From assembly GCF_041080675.1 (NCBI RefSeq), contig NZ_CP163520.1, positions 4,774,001 to 4,838,000 on the forward strand: a stretch of 64,000 nucleotides of DNA, in the 5' to 3' direction. Made by a program: the position numbers and the translations under genes. The notes under the pieces are model-generated. The model searched no databases. It was given only the letters and a program-made list of their open reading frames with translations, and was not told the origin of the DNA. Positions 24,659 through 33,842 of this stretch are shown here, in pieces (positions within the stretch are counted from its first letter, which is position 1; every line of letters begins with the position of its first letter). The DNA comes from Streptomyces sp. cg36 (GTDB lineage Bacteria; Actinomycetota; Actinomycetes; Streptomycetales; Streptomycetaceae).

Positions 24659-25848
24659 GCACGGTGGACCATCTCGCGCGGGCCCGTACGCTGCTGGCCC
24701 AGCACCCCGTCGTCGACGGCCACAACGACCTCCCCTGGGCGCTGCGCAAGCAGGTCCGCTACGACCTGGACCGCTGCGACATCGGCGCCGACCAGCGCGG
24801 CCGGCTCCACACCGACCTGCCCCGGCTGCGGGCCGGCGGGGTCGGCGCGCAGTTCTGGTCGGTGTACGTGCGCACCGACCTGGCCGGGGACGCGGCGGTC
24901 AGCGCCACCCTGGAGCAGGTCGACTGCGTGGACCAGCTGATCGCCCGCTACCCGGGCGACCTGGCGGGCGCGCGCAGCGCCGACGACATGGAGAAGGCGC
25001 GCGCCGGGGGCCGCATCGCCTCGCTCAAGGGCGCCGAGGGCGGCCACTCCATCAACAACTCCCTCGCCACCCTGCGGGCGCTGTACGCGCTGGGCGTGCG
25101 GTACATGACGCTCACCCACAACGACAACATCGCCTGGGCGGACTCGGCGACGGACGCGCCCGGGGTCGGCGGCCTCTCGCCGTTCGGCCGCGAGGTGGTC
25201 CGCGAGATGAACCGCCTCGGCATGCTCGTCGACCTCTCGCACGTGGCGGCGAGCACCATGCGGGACGCGCTGGCCGCCACCGAGGCGCCGGTGATCTTCT
25301 CGCACTCCTCGGCGCGGGCGGTCTGCGACCACCCCAGGAACGTGCCGGACGACGTGCTGGCGCAGCTCCCGGGCAACGGGGGAGTGGCCATGGTGACCTT
25401 CGTGCCGAAGTTCATCCTGCCCGCGGCGGTGGAGTGGACGGCGGCGGCGGACGAGAACCTGCGCGCGCACGGGCTGCACGCGCTGGACACCTCGCCCGAG
25501 GCGATGGCGCTGCACCAGGCGTTCGAGGCGGCGCACCCGCGCCCGCCCGCCACCGTCGGCACGGTCGCCGACCACCTCGACCACATGCGCGCGGTCGCCG
25601 GGATCGACCACATCGGCATCGGCGGCGACTTCGACGGCACCGCGTTCACGCCCGAGGGCCTGGAGGACGTGTCCGGCTATCCGAACCTCGTCGCCGAGCT
25701 CCTCGGCCGCGGCTGGTCGGAGACCGACCTCGCCAAGCTGACCTGGGGCAACGCGGTCCGGGTGCTGCGCGACGCGGAGGCGGTGGCCCGCGACGCACAG
25801 CAGCGGCGCGGCCCCTCCAACGCGACGCTGGAGTCCCTGGACGGCTGA
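24655..25848 (+). CDS. Membrane dipeptidase (peptidase M19)
   Basis: 397 residues from a GTG overlapping the purE stop. All zinc-site elements of the renal-dipeptidase family are present: [10 protein letters not shown] (His23, Asp25), LKGAEGGHS (bridging Glu128), DLSHVA and [15 protein letters not shown] (His ligands), and IGIGGDFDG (Asp). There is no signal peptide, so it is cytoplasmic despite the family name. It hydrolyses dipeptides, possibly including D-residue-containing ones. A degenerate paralogue follows 127 bases later. Confidence 0.92.
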   Translation: MSTVDHLARARTLLAQHPVVDGHNDLPWALRKQVRYDLDRCDIGADQRGRLHTDLPRLRAGGVGAQFWSVYVRTDLAGDAAVSATLEQVDCVDQLIARYPGDLAGARSADDMEKARAGGRIASLKGAEGGHSINNSLATLRALYALGVRYMTLTHNDNIAWADSATDAPGVGGLSPFGREVVREMNRLGMLVDLSHVAASTMRDALAATEAPVIFSHSSARAVCDHPRNVPDDVLAQLPGNGGVAMVTFVPKFILPAAVEWTAAADENLRAHGLHALDTSPEAMALHQAFEAAHPRPPATVGTVADHLDHMRAVAGIDHIGIGGDFDGTAFTPEGLEDVSGYPNLVAELLGRGWSETDLAKLTWGNAVRVLRDAEAVARDAQQRRGPSNATLESLDG

Positions 25849-25975
25849 CTCCCGGGGTTCGGGGGCGCGGCGCCACGGGGCCGTACCCCCGAACGCCGCG
25901 TCCGCCGCGACCGGTCGGCGTACCCGTGTGAGGGTGGCCCTACTGCCGTCGCCGACGCCGAACCGGGAGACCGTC

Positions 25976-27343
25976 ATGGCAGATCTGCACGACGAGGCCG
26001 ACGTCGCCAGCGCCGCGATAGGCGCACCGGATCGCCCCACCGCCCGTGGACGCGGCTCCAGGCCCGCCACCGCCCCGGACATACCGGGGGAGTCGGGCCC
26101 CGCGCCCGCTCCCGCCCGCAAGCCCCCGGCGCGCAAACCGGCCCCCCGGGCCGCGGCCCGCAAACAGCAGCCGCCCACGGCCCCCGAGCCGTCCGGCGCC
26201 ACCGGCTCCGCGCCCCCGCCCGTCGCGCGCCCGGCGCCCGAACGGGCCCCCGCGTCCGCCGAACCGGCGGCCGAGGCGGTGGCCGCTCCCGCTCCCGCTC
26301 CCGCCGGGTCCCCGGACCCCGAGCACCTCGCGCGCGTGCGGGCCCTGCTGCGGGCGCACCCCGTGGCCGACGGGTACAACACGCTCGCGCAGGTGCTGGT
26401 GCAGACCCCCTGGCACGACGTCGAGCTCGGCGAGAGCTCGCTGGACACCGACATCCCCCGGCTGCGCCAGGGCGGGGTGGGGGCGCAGTTCTGGTCGCTG
26501 GTGGTCGCGGCCGACTGCCCGGACCCGGTCAGCGCCACCCTGGAGCGCGTGGACCGGCTGCGCACCCTCGTCGACGCCTGCCCGGAGGGGCTGCGGCTCG
26601 CGCTGGCCGCCGGCGACCTCGCGGACGCCCGCAACCACGGCCGGATCGCCTCGCTCTTCGGGCCGGTCGCCGCCCACGCCCTGGGCGACTCGCTGGGCAC
26701 GGTACGGGCCTACCACGCCCTGGGGGTGCGGGCCGTGGCCCTGACGGCGACCGCCAGCTGGACCCGGGCGGGCCTGACCCGCTTCGGCCAGGAGGTCGTG
26801 CGGGAGCTCAACCGGCTCGGCATGCTCATCGACCTGTCCGGCGCCGCGCCCGAGACGGTCCGCCAGACGCTGGTGGCGGCCAAGGCGCCGCTGGTCTTCA
26901 CCCGGTCGGCCGCCCGCGCCCTGACCGACCATCCGCTCAACGTCACCGACGAGCTGCTGGCCGGGCTGCCCGAGAACGGCGGCGTCTGCCTGGTGAGCCT
27001 CGCCCCGGCCCAGGTCGCCCGGTCCGGCCGGGCCGCCCGCGTCCAGGACGTCGCCGACCACGTCGAGCACCTGCGGGGCGTGGTGGGGCCGGAGCACATC
27101 GGGCTCTCGGGGGCGTACGGCCTGACGGCGGGCGCCCCGCGCACGATCGGCCTCGAAGACGCCTCGTGCTATCCGGTGCTGCTCGCCGAACTGGTCGCCC
27201 GGGGCTGGGAGGACACCGAACTGGCCGCGCTGACCTGGGGAAACCTCGTCCGGGTGATCCGGGACGTGGACTTCGCGGCCCGCGCGACCCAGCCCCGCCG
27301 GGGCCCGTCCACGGCGACGATCGAAGACCTGGACCCGCGGTAG
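25976..27343 (+). CDS. M19 dipeptidase paralogue lacking all metal ligands (pseudoenzyme)
   Basis: 455 residues; ATG with GGGAGA upstream. Residues 1-~115 are a disordered Ala/Pro/Arg tail absent from the upstream paralogue. The remaining ~340 residues align along their length with the active dipeptidase ([45 protein letters not shown]), yet every zinc-site residue is changed: HND becomes Y134-N-T136, GAEGGH becomes GPVAAH, DLSH becomes DLSG, FSHSSAR becomes FTRSAAR and GGDFDG becomes SGAYGL. Codon use and frame are normal, so it is a maintained gene and not a decaying one. A binding or scaffold role, perhaps with the active paralogue, is an inference. Confidence 0.85.
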   Translation: MADLHDEADVASAAIGAPDRPTARGRGSRPATAPDIPGESGPAPAPARKPPARKPAPRAAARKQQPPTAPEPSGATGSAPPPVARPAPERAPASAEPAAEAVAAPAPAPAGSPDPEHLARVRALLRAHPVADGYNTLAQVLVQTPWHDVELGESSLDTDIPRLRQGGVGAQFWSLVVAADCPDPVSATLERVDRLRTLVDACPEGLRLALAAGDLADARNHGRIASLFGPVAAHALGDSLGTVRAYHALGVRAVALTATASWTRAGLTRFGQEVVRELNRLGMLIDLSGAAPETVRQTLVAAKAPLVFTRSAARALTDHPLNVTDELLAGLPENGGVCLVSLAPAQVARSGRAARVQDVADHVEHLRGVVGPEHIGLSGAYGLTAGAPRTIGLEDASCYPVLLAELVARGWEDTELAALTWGNLVRVIRDVDFAARATQPRRGPSTATIEDLDPR

Positions 27344-27351
27344 GGCCCGGC

Positions 27352-27383
27352 GGAGCCCCGCGCCCATGGGGGCGCGAGGCTCC
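27352..27383. terminator. Terminator hairpin between convergent genes
   Basis: A 14-position stem with one mismatch (27352-27365 with 27370-27383) and a 4-base loop lies 8 bases after the M19-like stop and faces the convergent UDP-glucose dehydrogenase gene. Confidence 0.75.
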
Positions 27384-27478
27384 GGGTGCGCCCGTCGCCC
27401 CCGTACGCGTGCGACGGCCCGCGCCCGCGGGTGCGGGCCGGAGGCGGCCCGTACGGCCCCGGCCGCGCGCCCGGGGCG

Positions 27479-28804
27479 TTACGCCCGGGGCCGGCCCATC
27501 GCCCGGAACGTCCAGCCCGCCTCGCGCCAGCGCGCCGCGTCCAGCGCGTTGCGCCCGTCCAGCACGATCCGCCGCCCGGCCACCTCGGCCAGCGCCGCCG
27601 GGTCCAGCTCGCGGAACTCGCGCCACTCGGTGAGGTGCAGCACCACATCGGCGCCCCGCACCGCCTCCAGCGCCGTCTCCGCGTACGCCAGGGTCGGGAA
27701 GAGGCGGCGGGCGTTCTCCATCCCCTTGGGGTCGTAGACGGTGACCTGTCCGCCCTGGAGGTGGATCTGCCCGGCCACGTTCAGGGCGGGCGAGTCGCGC
27801 ACGTCGTCCGAGTCAGGCTTGAAGGTGGCGCCGAGCACCGCGACCCGCTTGCCGAGGAAGGAGTCGCCGCCGACCGCCTCCCGGGCCAGCTCGACCATGT
27901 GGCCGCGCCGGCGCATGTTGATCGAGTCGACCTCGCGCAGGAACGTCAGCGCCTGGTCGGCGCCGAGCTCACCGGCCCGCGCCATGAAGGCCCGGATGTC
28001 CTTGGGCAGACAGCCGCCGCCGAAGCCGATCCCGGCCCGCAGGAACTTCGAGCCGATCCGCTCGTCGTGGCCGATCGCCTCGGCCAGCTTCACCACGTCG
28101 CCGTCGGCGGCCTCGCAGACCTCGGCCATGGCGTTGATGAAGGAGATCTTGGTGGCGAGGAAGGAGTTGGCCGAGGTCTTGACCAGCTCGGCGGTCGGGA
28201 AGTCGGTCACCACGAACGGCGAGCCCTCGCCGACCGGGCCCGCGTACACCTCGCGCAGCAGCTTCTCGGCGCGCTCGCCGCGCACGCCGACGACGATCCG
28301 GTCGGGGTGCAGGGTGTCGTCCACGGCGAAGCCCTCGCGCAGGAACTCGGGGTTCCAGGCCAGCTCCACGCCCTCGGGCAGGGTCTCGGCGAGCCGGGCG
28401 GCGGACCCGACCGGCACGGTCGACTTGCCGACCACCAGCGCCCCGTCGCGCAGCACCGGCGCCAGCGAGGCGAAGGCGGCGTCGACGTAGCTCATGTCGC
28501 AGGCGTACTCGCCGTGCTTCTGCGGGGTGTTCACACAGACGAAGTGGACGTCGCCGAACGCGCCGACCTCCTCCCACGAGGTGGTGAAGCGCAGCCGCCC
28601 GCTGGAGCCCTCAAGGCCGGCGACGTGCTTGCCGAGCAGTTCCTCAAGGCCCGGTTCGTACATCGGTACGCGCCCCTGGGCCAGCAGCTCGATCTTCTCC
28701 GGGACCACGTCCAGGCCCAGCACCTCGAACCCCAGCTCCGCCATGGCCGCGGCATGGGTGGCCCCGAGGTATCCGGTGCCGATCACAGTGATCTTGAGGG
28801 CCAT
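27479..28804 (-). CDS. UDP-glucose 6-dehydrogenase family protein
   Basis: 441 residues from ATG at 28804 (AGGAG upstream). N-terminal NAD fold ITVIGTGYLGATHAAAMAELG; KSTVPVGS; catalytic Cys265 in GFGGGCLPKD; C-terminal UDP-binding domain with VLGATFKPDSDDVRDSP. It oxidises UDP-glucose to UDP-glucuronate, or the matching hexosamine/mannose substrate in the same superfamily. UDP-glucuronate is a precursor for acidic surface glycans, which fits the many cell-wall polymer genes nearby. Confidence 0.88.
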   Translation of the reverse strand: MALKITVIGTGYLGATHAAAMAELGFEVLGLDVVPEKIELLAQGRVPMYEPGLEELLGKHVAGLEGSSGRLRFTTSWEEVGAFGDVHFVCVNTPQKHGEYACDMSYVDAAFASLAPVLRDGALVVGKSTVPVGSAARLAETLPEGVELAWNPEFLREGFAVDDTLHPDRIVVGVRGERAEKLLREVYAGPVGEGSPFVVTDFPTAELVKTSANSFLATKISFINAMAEVCEAADGDVVKLAEAIGHDERIGSKFLRAGIGFGGGCLPKDIRAFMARAGELGADQALTFLREVDSINMRRRGHMVELAREAVGGDSFLGKRVAVLGATFKPDSDDVRDSPALNVAGQIHLQGGQVTVYDPKGMENARRLFPTLAYAETALEAVRGADVVLHLTEWREFRELDPAALAEVAGRRIVLDGRNALDAARWREAGWTFRAMGRPRA

Positions 28805-28993
28805 GCGGTGCTCCTGGGAGGTACGGGCTTGCGGGCGCTGCCCGAGCATAGTCGGGCCCCCGCCGAGCCCGTGATCCGCACCGAAACCGCAGGCCCGGGG
28901 GCTGTCGTCAAGCTCACGTATGCCCGTGGCCGTACACCCCACTAAAATTGAGGTTACTTAACGGTAGTTAGCGCCCTTGGGGAGTGAGTCACC

Positions 28994-30151
28994 TTGGCCG
29001 GAACGGCTGATTTCGACCTGTACCGCCCGTCCGAAGAACACGACATGCTCCGTGACGCGATCCGCTCGCTCTCCGAGGCGAAGATCGCGCCGTTCGCGGC
29101 CGAGGTCGACGAGGAGGCCCGCTTCCCGCAGGAGGCGCTGGAGGCGCTGGTCGCCAACGACCTGCACGCCGTGCACGTCCCCGAGTCGTACGGCGGCGCC
29201 GGCGCGGACGCGCTCGCCACCGTCATCGTGATCGAGGAGGTGGCCCGCGTCTGCGCGTCCTCCTCCCTGATCCCGGCCGTCAACAAGCTCGGCTCGCTGC
29301 CGGTCATCATCTCCGGCTCCGAGGAGCTGAAGCGGAAGTACATGACCCCGCTGGCCAAGGGCGAGGGCATGTTCTCGTACTGCCTCTCCGAGCCGGACGC
29401 CGGTTCGGACGCGGCGGGCATGAAGACCCGCGCGGTGCGCGACGGGGACTTCTGGGTCCTCAACGGCGTGAAGCGCTGGATCACCAACGCGGGCGTCTCC
29501 GACTACTACACGGTCATGGCCGTGACCGACCCGGAGAAGCGCTCCAAGGGCATCTCGGCCTTCGTCGTCGAGAAGAGCGACGAGGGCGTCTCCTTCGGCG
29601 CCCCGGAGAAGAAGCTCGGCATCAAGGGCTCGCCGACCCGCGAGGTCTACCTCGACAACGTCCGCATCCCCGCCGACCGCATGATCGGCGAGGAGGGCAC
29701 CGGCTTCGCGACCGCGATGAAGACGCTGGACCACACCCGCATCACCATCGCGGCCCAGGCCCTCGGCATCGCCCAGGGCGCCCTCGACTACGCCAAGGGC
29801 TACGTCCAGGAGCGCAAGCAGTTCGGCAAGCCGATCGCCGACTTCCAGGGCATCCAGTTCATGCTCGCGGACATGGCCATGAAGATCTCGGCCGCCCGTG
29901 CCCTGACCTACCAGGCCGCCGCCGCCTCCGAGCGCGGCGACGCCGACCTGACGTACCTCGGCGCCGCGGCCAAGTGCTTCGCCTCCGACATCGCCATGGA
30001 GGTCACCACGGACGCGGTCCAGCTGCTCGGCGGCTACGGCTACACCCGTGACTACCCGGTGGAGCGCATGATGCGCGACGCCAAGATCACCCAGATCTAC
30101 GAGGGCACCAACCAGGTCCAGCGCATCGTCATGGCGCGCAACCTGCCGTAA
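28994..30151 (+). CDS. Acyl-CoA dehydrogenase
   Basis: 385 residues from a TTG start with GGGGAG upstream. FAD-dependent: CLSEPDAGSDAAGMKT and WITNAGVSDYY (FAD and substrate binding), RKQFGKPIADFQGIQF, GGYGYTRDYPVERMMRD (family signature) and catalytic base Glu370 in QIYEGTNQVQR, the position used by short/medium-chain enzymes. It introduces the alpha-beta double bond in fatty or branched-chain acyl-CoA breakdown. It corresponds in position and sequence type to FadE25 of mycobacteria (from memory). The 190-base upstream gap holds an AT-rich stretch (28943-28972) with TAAC-GGTA-GTTA, a possible operator. Confidence 0.93.
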   Translation: MAGTADFDLYRPSEEHDMLRDAIRSLSEAKIAPFAAEVDEEARFPQEALEALVANDLHAVHVPESYGGAGADALATVIVIEEVARVCASSSLIPAVNKLGSLPVIISGSEELKRKYMTPLAKGEGMFSYCLSEPDAGSDAAGMKTRAVRDGDFWVLNGVKRWITNAGVSDYYTVMAVTDPEKRSKGISAFVVEKSDEGVSFGAPEKKLGIKGSPTREVYLDNVRIPADRMIGEEGTGFATAMKTLDHTRITIAAQALGIAQGALDYAKGYVQERKQFGKPIADFQGIQFMLADMAMKISAARALTYQAAAASERGDADLTYLGAAAKCFASDIAMEVTTDAVQLLGGYGYTRDYPVERMMRDAKITQIYEGTNQVQRIVMARNLP

Positions 30152-30165
30152 CCCCCCTCAGCACA

Positions 30166-30203
30166 TCGGGCCCGCCGCCGGAAAATACCGGAGGCGGGCC
30201 CGA
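30166..30203. terminator. Terminator hairpin between convergent genes
   Basis: A 16-position stem with one mismatch (30166-30181 with 30188-30203) and an AAAATA loop sits between the acyl-CoA dehydrogenase (+) and the first LCP gene (-). Confidence 0.85.
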
Positions 30204-30222
30204 GGCGTGCCGGGGGCGGGGG

Positions 30223-31548
30223 TCAGCGGGATGCCGTCACCGTGACCTTCTGGTCGTTGTTCAGTTCGTTCACCAGCTGCTTGACCTTCGAGGTGTCCCA
30301 CTGCAGGGACGTCTGCGGGCCGTTGCCGGAGATCGGCATGTTCATCGACGTGCCGCCGCCGCTGGTGACGCCCTTCATCGCCCAGAACATGTCGGCCAGG
30401 TCGAACAGGCTCATGTCCTTGTCGACCGTCAGGGTGTCCAGGCCCGCGCCCATCACCGGGTACAGCTTGAACGGGTTGAGCACGGTCGTCGGGGTCGCCG
30501 TCTGGCTGGCCAGGGCGGACAGGAAGCGCTGCTGGTTCTTGGTGCGCTCCAGGTCGCCCGCCGCGTAGCCGTGGCGGTTGCGGACGAAGGCGAGGGCCTG
30601 CTGGCCGTCGAGGGTCTGCTTGCCCTTCTTGAAGTCGGCGCCCGAGTCCTTGTCCTTGATGTCCTGCGGGATGTCGATCTCCACCCCGCCGACCGCGTCC
30701 ACGATGTTCGCGAAGCCCGCGAAGCCGATCTCGGCGTAGTGGTCGATGTGCAGCCCGGTGTTGGCCTCGATGGTGCGCACCAGCAGCTCGGGGCCGTCCA
30801 TCGCGTACGCCGCGTTCAGCTTGTTGTGGCCCTTGGCGGGGAACAGCTTGCCGGACTGGGAGCCCTTGAAGCTGGGGATCTGCACCCACGAGTCGCGCGG
30901 CAGCGAGATCATCGTGTTCCCGTTGTCACCGGTGTGCAGGATCATCATCGAGTCGGTCCGCTTGCCCTCGGCGGAGCCGGTGTGCAGCTTCTGCTTCTGC
31001 TCCTTGGACAGCCCGTCGCGGGAGTCGGAGCCCACGATCAGGTAGTTGGTGCCCTTGCCGTCGGCGGGCCGGTCGATGACCTTGGACAGGTCGACCTCGC
31101 GGCGCACCTTGGAGTCGGCCCAGAAGTAGGTGCCGACCGAGACGCCCACCACCGTGACGACCAGGACCAGCGAGCCGATCATGATGCGGCGGCGCCAGTT
31201 GGGCCGCGGCTTGGCGGACGGACCGCCCGCCGCGCCCGGGCCGCCGCCCGGCCCGCGCCCGCCGGGGCCGCGCCCGGACGGCGTGCCGTAGACGTGCCCG
31301 TCGCTGTAACCGCTGTCGTACTGGCCGGGTGCGGGCACCCCGTTGCCGTACTGCTGCTGTCCGTAACCGTCGTCGTACGCCGGCTGCTGCGGCGGCACCG
31401 GTCGCTGCGGGCGCGCGGGCGCCGAGCCCACCGGCCGCTGTACGTGCCTCATGACGCGCGGGCCCTCCGGCTGCGCGGCGGAGCTACCGCGGCCGTACTG
31501 CTCGCCGCGCTCGTCGTCGGACCATCCGTCGTTCATGCCGTCAAGCAT
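30223..31548 (-). CDS. LytR-CpsA-Psr (LCP) family wall-polymer ligase, copy 1
   Basis: 441 residues from ATG at 31548 (GGGGA upstream; ATG 31536 is possible). A long cytoplasmic Gln/Tyr/Gly-rich tail (residues ~1-120) precedes one transmembrane helix (IMIGSLVLVVTVVGVSVGTYF) and an extracellular LCP domain: LIVGSDSRDG, DSMMILHTGDN, ISLPRDSWVQIP, KLNAAYAMDGPELLVRTIE, FVRNRHGYAAGDLERTKNQQRF. The Arg and Asp residues that hold the polyprenyl pyrophosphate are present. LCP proteins transfer lipid-linked glycopolymers to peptidoglycan. It has no LytR_C domain, unlike copies 2-4. It is divergent from the thioesterase gene. Confidence 0.92.
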   Translation of the reverse strand: MLDGMNDGWSDDERGEQYGRGSSAAQPEGPRVMRHVQRPVGSAPARPQRPVPPQQPAYDDGYGQQQYGNGVPAPGQYDSGYSDGHVYGTPSGRGPGGRGPGGGPGAAGGPSAKPRPNWRRRIMIGSLVLVVTVVGVSVGTYFWADSKVRREVDLSKVIDRPADGKGTNYLIVGSDSRDGLSKEQKQKLHTGSAEGKRTDSMMILHTGDNGNTMISLPRDSWVQIPSFKGSQSGKLFPAKGHNKLNAAYAMDGPELLVRTIEANTGLHIDHYAEIGFAGFANIVDAVGGVEIDIPQDIKDKDSGADFKKGKQTLDGQQALAFVRNRHGYAAGDLERTKNQQRFLSALASQTATPTTVLNPFKLYPVMGAGLDTLTVDKDMSLFDLADMFWAMKGVTSGGGTSMNMPISGNGPQTSLQWDTSKVKQLVNELNNDQKVTVTASR

Positions 31549-31664
31549 GCACGGCATCCCCGCGTGTCTGACAGGCCGGGTGGCGCTCTGGGCCCGTGCT
31601 GTTGCACAGCTGATGCAATGCGCGCGCAATGAGGACGCGAGCGCCCGCGCCTAAGCTGGGCGGT

Positions 31665-32189
31665 ATGACTGATCTTCCGGGCAAGCCGACCTCGGCGTCC
31701 CGAACCACCCTGAGCCACATCATGACGGCACATGACACGAACCTGCTGGGCACCGTGCACGGCGGCGTGATCATGAAACTGGTGGACGACGCGGCCGGCG
31801 CGGTCGCCGGGCGGCACTCCGGCGGGCCCGCGGTCACCGCCTCCATGGACGAGATGGCCTTCTTGATGCCGGTCCGCGTGGGGGACCTGGTCCATGTGAA
31901 GGCCCAGGTCAACTGGACCGGCCGGTCCTCCATGGAGGTCGGCGTGCGGGTGCTGGCCGAGCGCTGGAACGAGTCCACCCCGGCCCAGCAGGTCGGCTCG
32001 GCCTATCTGGTGTTCGCCGCGGTCGACGCCGACGGCAAGCCCCGGCCCGTACCGCCGGTGCTCCCGGAGACCGAGCGCGACGAGCGCCGCTACCAGGAGG
32101 CCCAGATCCGCCGCACCCACCGCCTGGCCCGCCGCCGCGCGATCCTGGAGCTGCGCGAGAAGCGGGCGGCGGAGGGGCTGGACGACTAG
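31665..32189 (+). CDS. Hot-dog fold acyl-CoA thioesterase
   Basis: 174 residues from ATG at 31665. The N-terminal LSHIMTAHDTNLLGTVHGGVIMKLVDDAAG matches the YciA/BACH-type acyl-CoA hydrolases, with Asp/Asn and the HGG turn at the active site; VNWTGRSSMEVGVRV is the second half of the fold. It cleaves acyl-CoA to free acid and CoA. The C-terminal ~25 residues are Arg/Glu-rich and probably helical. Neighbouring genes are unrelated LCP genes on the other strand; the acyl-CoA dehydrogenase nearby may share physiology but not a transcript. Confidence 0.88.
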   Translation: MTDLPGKPTSASRTTLSHIMTAHDTNLLGTVHGGVIMKLVDDAAGAVAGRHSGGPAVTASMDEMAFLMPVRVGDLVHVKAQVNWTGRSSMEVGVRVLAERWNESTPAQQVGSAYLVFAAVDADGKPRPVPPVLPETERDERRYQEAQIRRTHRLARRRAILELREKRAAEGLDD

Positions 32190-32240
32190 CGCCCGGACGA
32201 CCGGGGCCGCCTGCGGCGGATCCGGTCCGGGACGCGTGGC

Positions 32241-33722
32241 TCACGTGCCCGGGCACACCGCCGCGTCCCCCGTCACCGTCTCGAACTCGCCCGCCCCCGA
32301 CGCCTCCGCGCGGACCGGGGTCACCGCCTTGAAGTCCGTGCCCGCCGTCACCTTCAGCGTGGCGCCCAGGCCCTTGACCGGGCGCAGTTCGCTGCCGGGC
32401 AGCGCCGCGGCCAGCGACTTGGCCGAGCGGTCCCAGCGCGGGTCGTACTCGACCAGGGTGCGCGGCAGGTCCCGGGCGGCGCCCGCCAGCGGTGTCCCGG
32501 TGGTGCGGAAGCCGGTGGCGCGCAGCGCGTCGTCGACCCGGCGGCCGAGCCCGTCGGTGCGGGTGCCGTTGTAGACCTGCACCCGGATGTGGTCCGGCGC
32601 CACCTCGACCATCGCGCCGGGCGGCTGGCCCTGCCCCTTGTCGTCCTGCTGGCGGCCCGGGGCCTTGCGCACGGCCAGCGGCCGGTCCTCGCGCAGCGCC
32701 GCGAAGAGCTTGCGGGACTTGGCCTCGTCCCACTTCACCGTCGAGCCGATCCCCTTCACGGGGAAGTTCATCTGCCCGATCGGCACGGTCGTGAACTCCG
32801 AGGACGCCGGGGAGAAGCCCCGCATCGTCCGGCCCAGCGAGAGGATCTCCTCCGCCCCGAAGCCCTGGTCGGCCCGGACCGACTCCAGCAGCGTCGAGGC
32901 GACCTCCCGGAAGCGCACCGGGTTCATCAGCACGCCCGACCCGGTCGCCTTGTGGATCAGCGCCGCCATGAACTTCTGCTGGCGCTGCATCCGGCCCAGG
33001 TCCGCCGAGCCGTCGGTGTGCCGCGAGCGCACGTACTGGAGCGCCTGCCCGCCGTCGAGGTCGTGCGTGCCCGCCGCGAGGTCGAGACCGGTGTACGAGT
33101 CCTTCATCGGCCGGGCGGTGCAGATCTGCACCCCGCCGAGCGCGTCCACCGTCTTCATGAAGCTGGTGAAGTCGACCTCCAGGTAGTGGTCCATCTTGAG
33201 GCCGGTCATGTGCTCCACCGTGCGCACCGTCAGCGCGGGCCCGCCCTCCGCGTACGCCGCGTTGATCTTCACGGGGTGCTGGTTGTGGTGGTCGCCGGTG
33301 TTCTGGTCGGTGTGCTCGGGGATCTCCGCGTAACTGTCGCGCGGGATGCTCACCACGCTGGCCCGGTCGTGGTCCGCCGAGATGTGCACGATCATCATCG
33401 TGTCCGTGCAGTGGCAGGGCGCACCGCCCAGGCGGTACTTCTCCTTCTCCTCCGGTGTGATCTTGTCCCGCCCGTCGGTGCCGACCAGCAGGATGTTGGT
33501 GCCGTGACCGGCCTGCGGCCGGTTCTTCATGTCCTTGAACGGGTCGACCCGCCCGATCCCGCTGTCCAGGCCGGTCACCACGGCGTGGCCGACCCCGCCC
33601 GCGCCCAGCACCAGGACCGAGAGGGTGGTCGCCATCCGCATGCCCCAGCGGGGCCGCTCGTCCTGTGGTCTGGCGCGGGGCCGGCCGGTACGGGGGGACG
33701 GGGAGCGGGGCGGCGTGGGCAC
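32241..33722 (-). CDS. LCP family wall-polymer ligase, copy 2
   Basis: 493 residues. I choose GTG at 33722 because GGAGG lies 5 bases upstream; an ATG at 33770 is in frame without a ribosome site. A short Pro/Arg-rich cytoplasmic tail, one membrane helix (MATTLSVLVLGAGGVGHAVV) and the LCP domain (LLVGTDGRDKI, CTDTMMIVHISADHD, VSIPRDSYAEIP, YVRSRHTDGSADLGRMQRQQ) are followed by a LytR_C domain (IRVQVYNGTRTDGLG). Two Cys flank the metal/phosphate site (PCHCTD). The divergent neighbour is a GT2 gene 120 bases away. Confidence 0.92.
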   Translation of the reverse strand: MPTPPRSPSPRTGRPRARPQDERPRWGMRMATTLSVLVLGAGGVGHAVVTGLDSGIGRVDPFKDMKNRPQAGHGTNILLVGTDGRDKITPEEKEKYRLGGAPCHCTDTMMIVHISADHDRASVVSIPRDSYAEIPEHTDQNTGDHHNQHPVKINAAYAEGGPALTVRTVEHMTGLKMDHYLEVDFTSFMKTVDALGGVQICTARPMKDSYTGLDLAAGTHDLDGGQALQYVRSRHTDGSADLGRMQRQQKFMAALIHKATGSGVLMNPVRFREVASTLLESVRADQGFGAEEILSLGRTMRGFSPASSEFTTVPIGQMNFPVKGIGSTVKWDEAKSRKLFAALREDRPLAVRKAPGRQQDDKGQGQPPGAMVEVAPDHIRVQVYNGTRTDGLGRRVDDALRATGFRTTGTPLAGAARDLPRTLVEYDPRWDRSAKSLAAALPGSELRPVKGLGATLKVTAGTDFKAVTPVRAEASGAGEFETVTGDAAVCPGT

Positions 33723-33842
33723 GGGGACCTCCGCGGGCGAAAAGAGGGATTGGTGGCACGGTAGGCCCATACGATCTGCGGCAACCGGCGCCGCCCCGGC
33801 CGACCCCGGCGCTGTCCCCCGTTCGCGGTAACGTGAGCCGCG

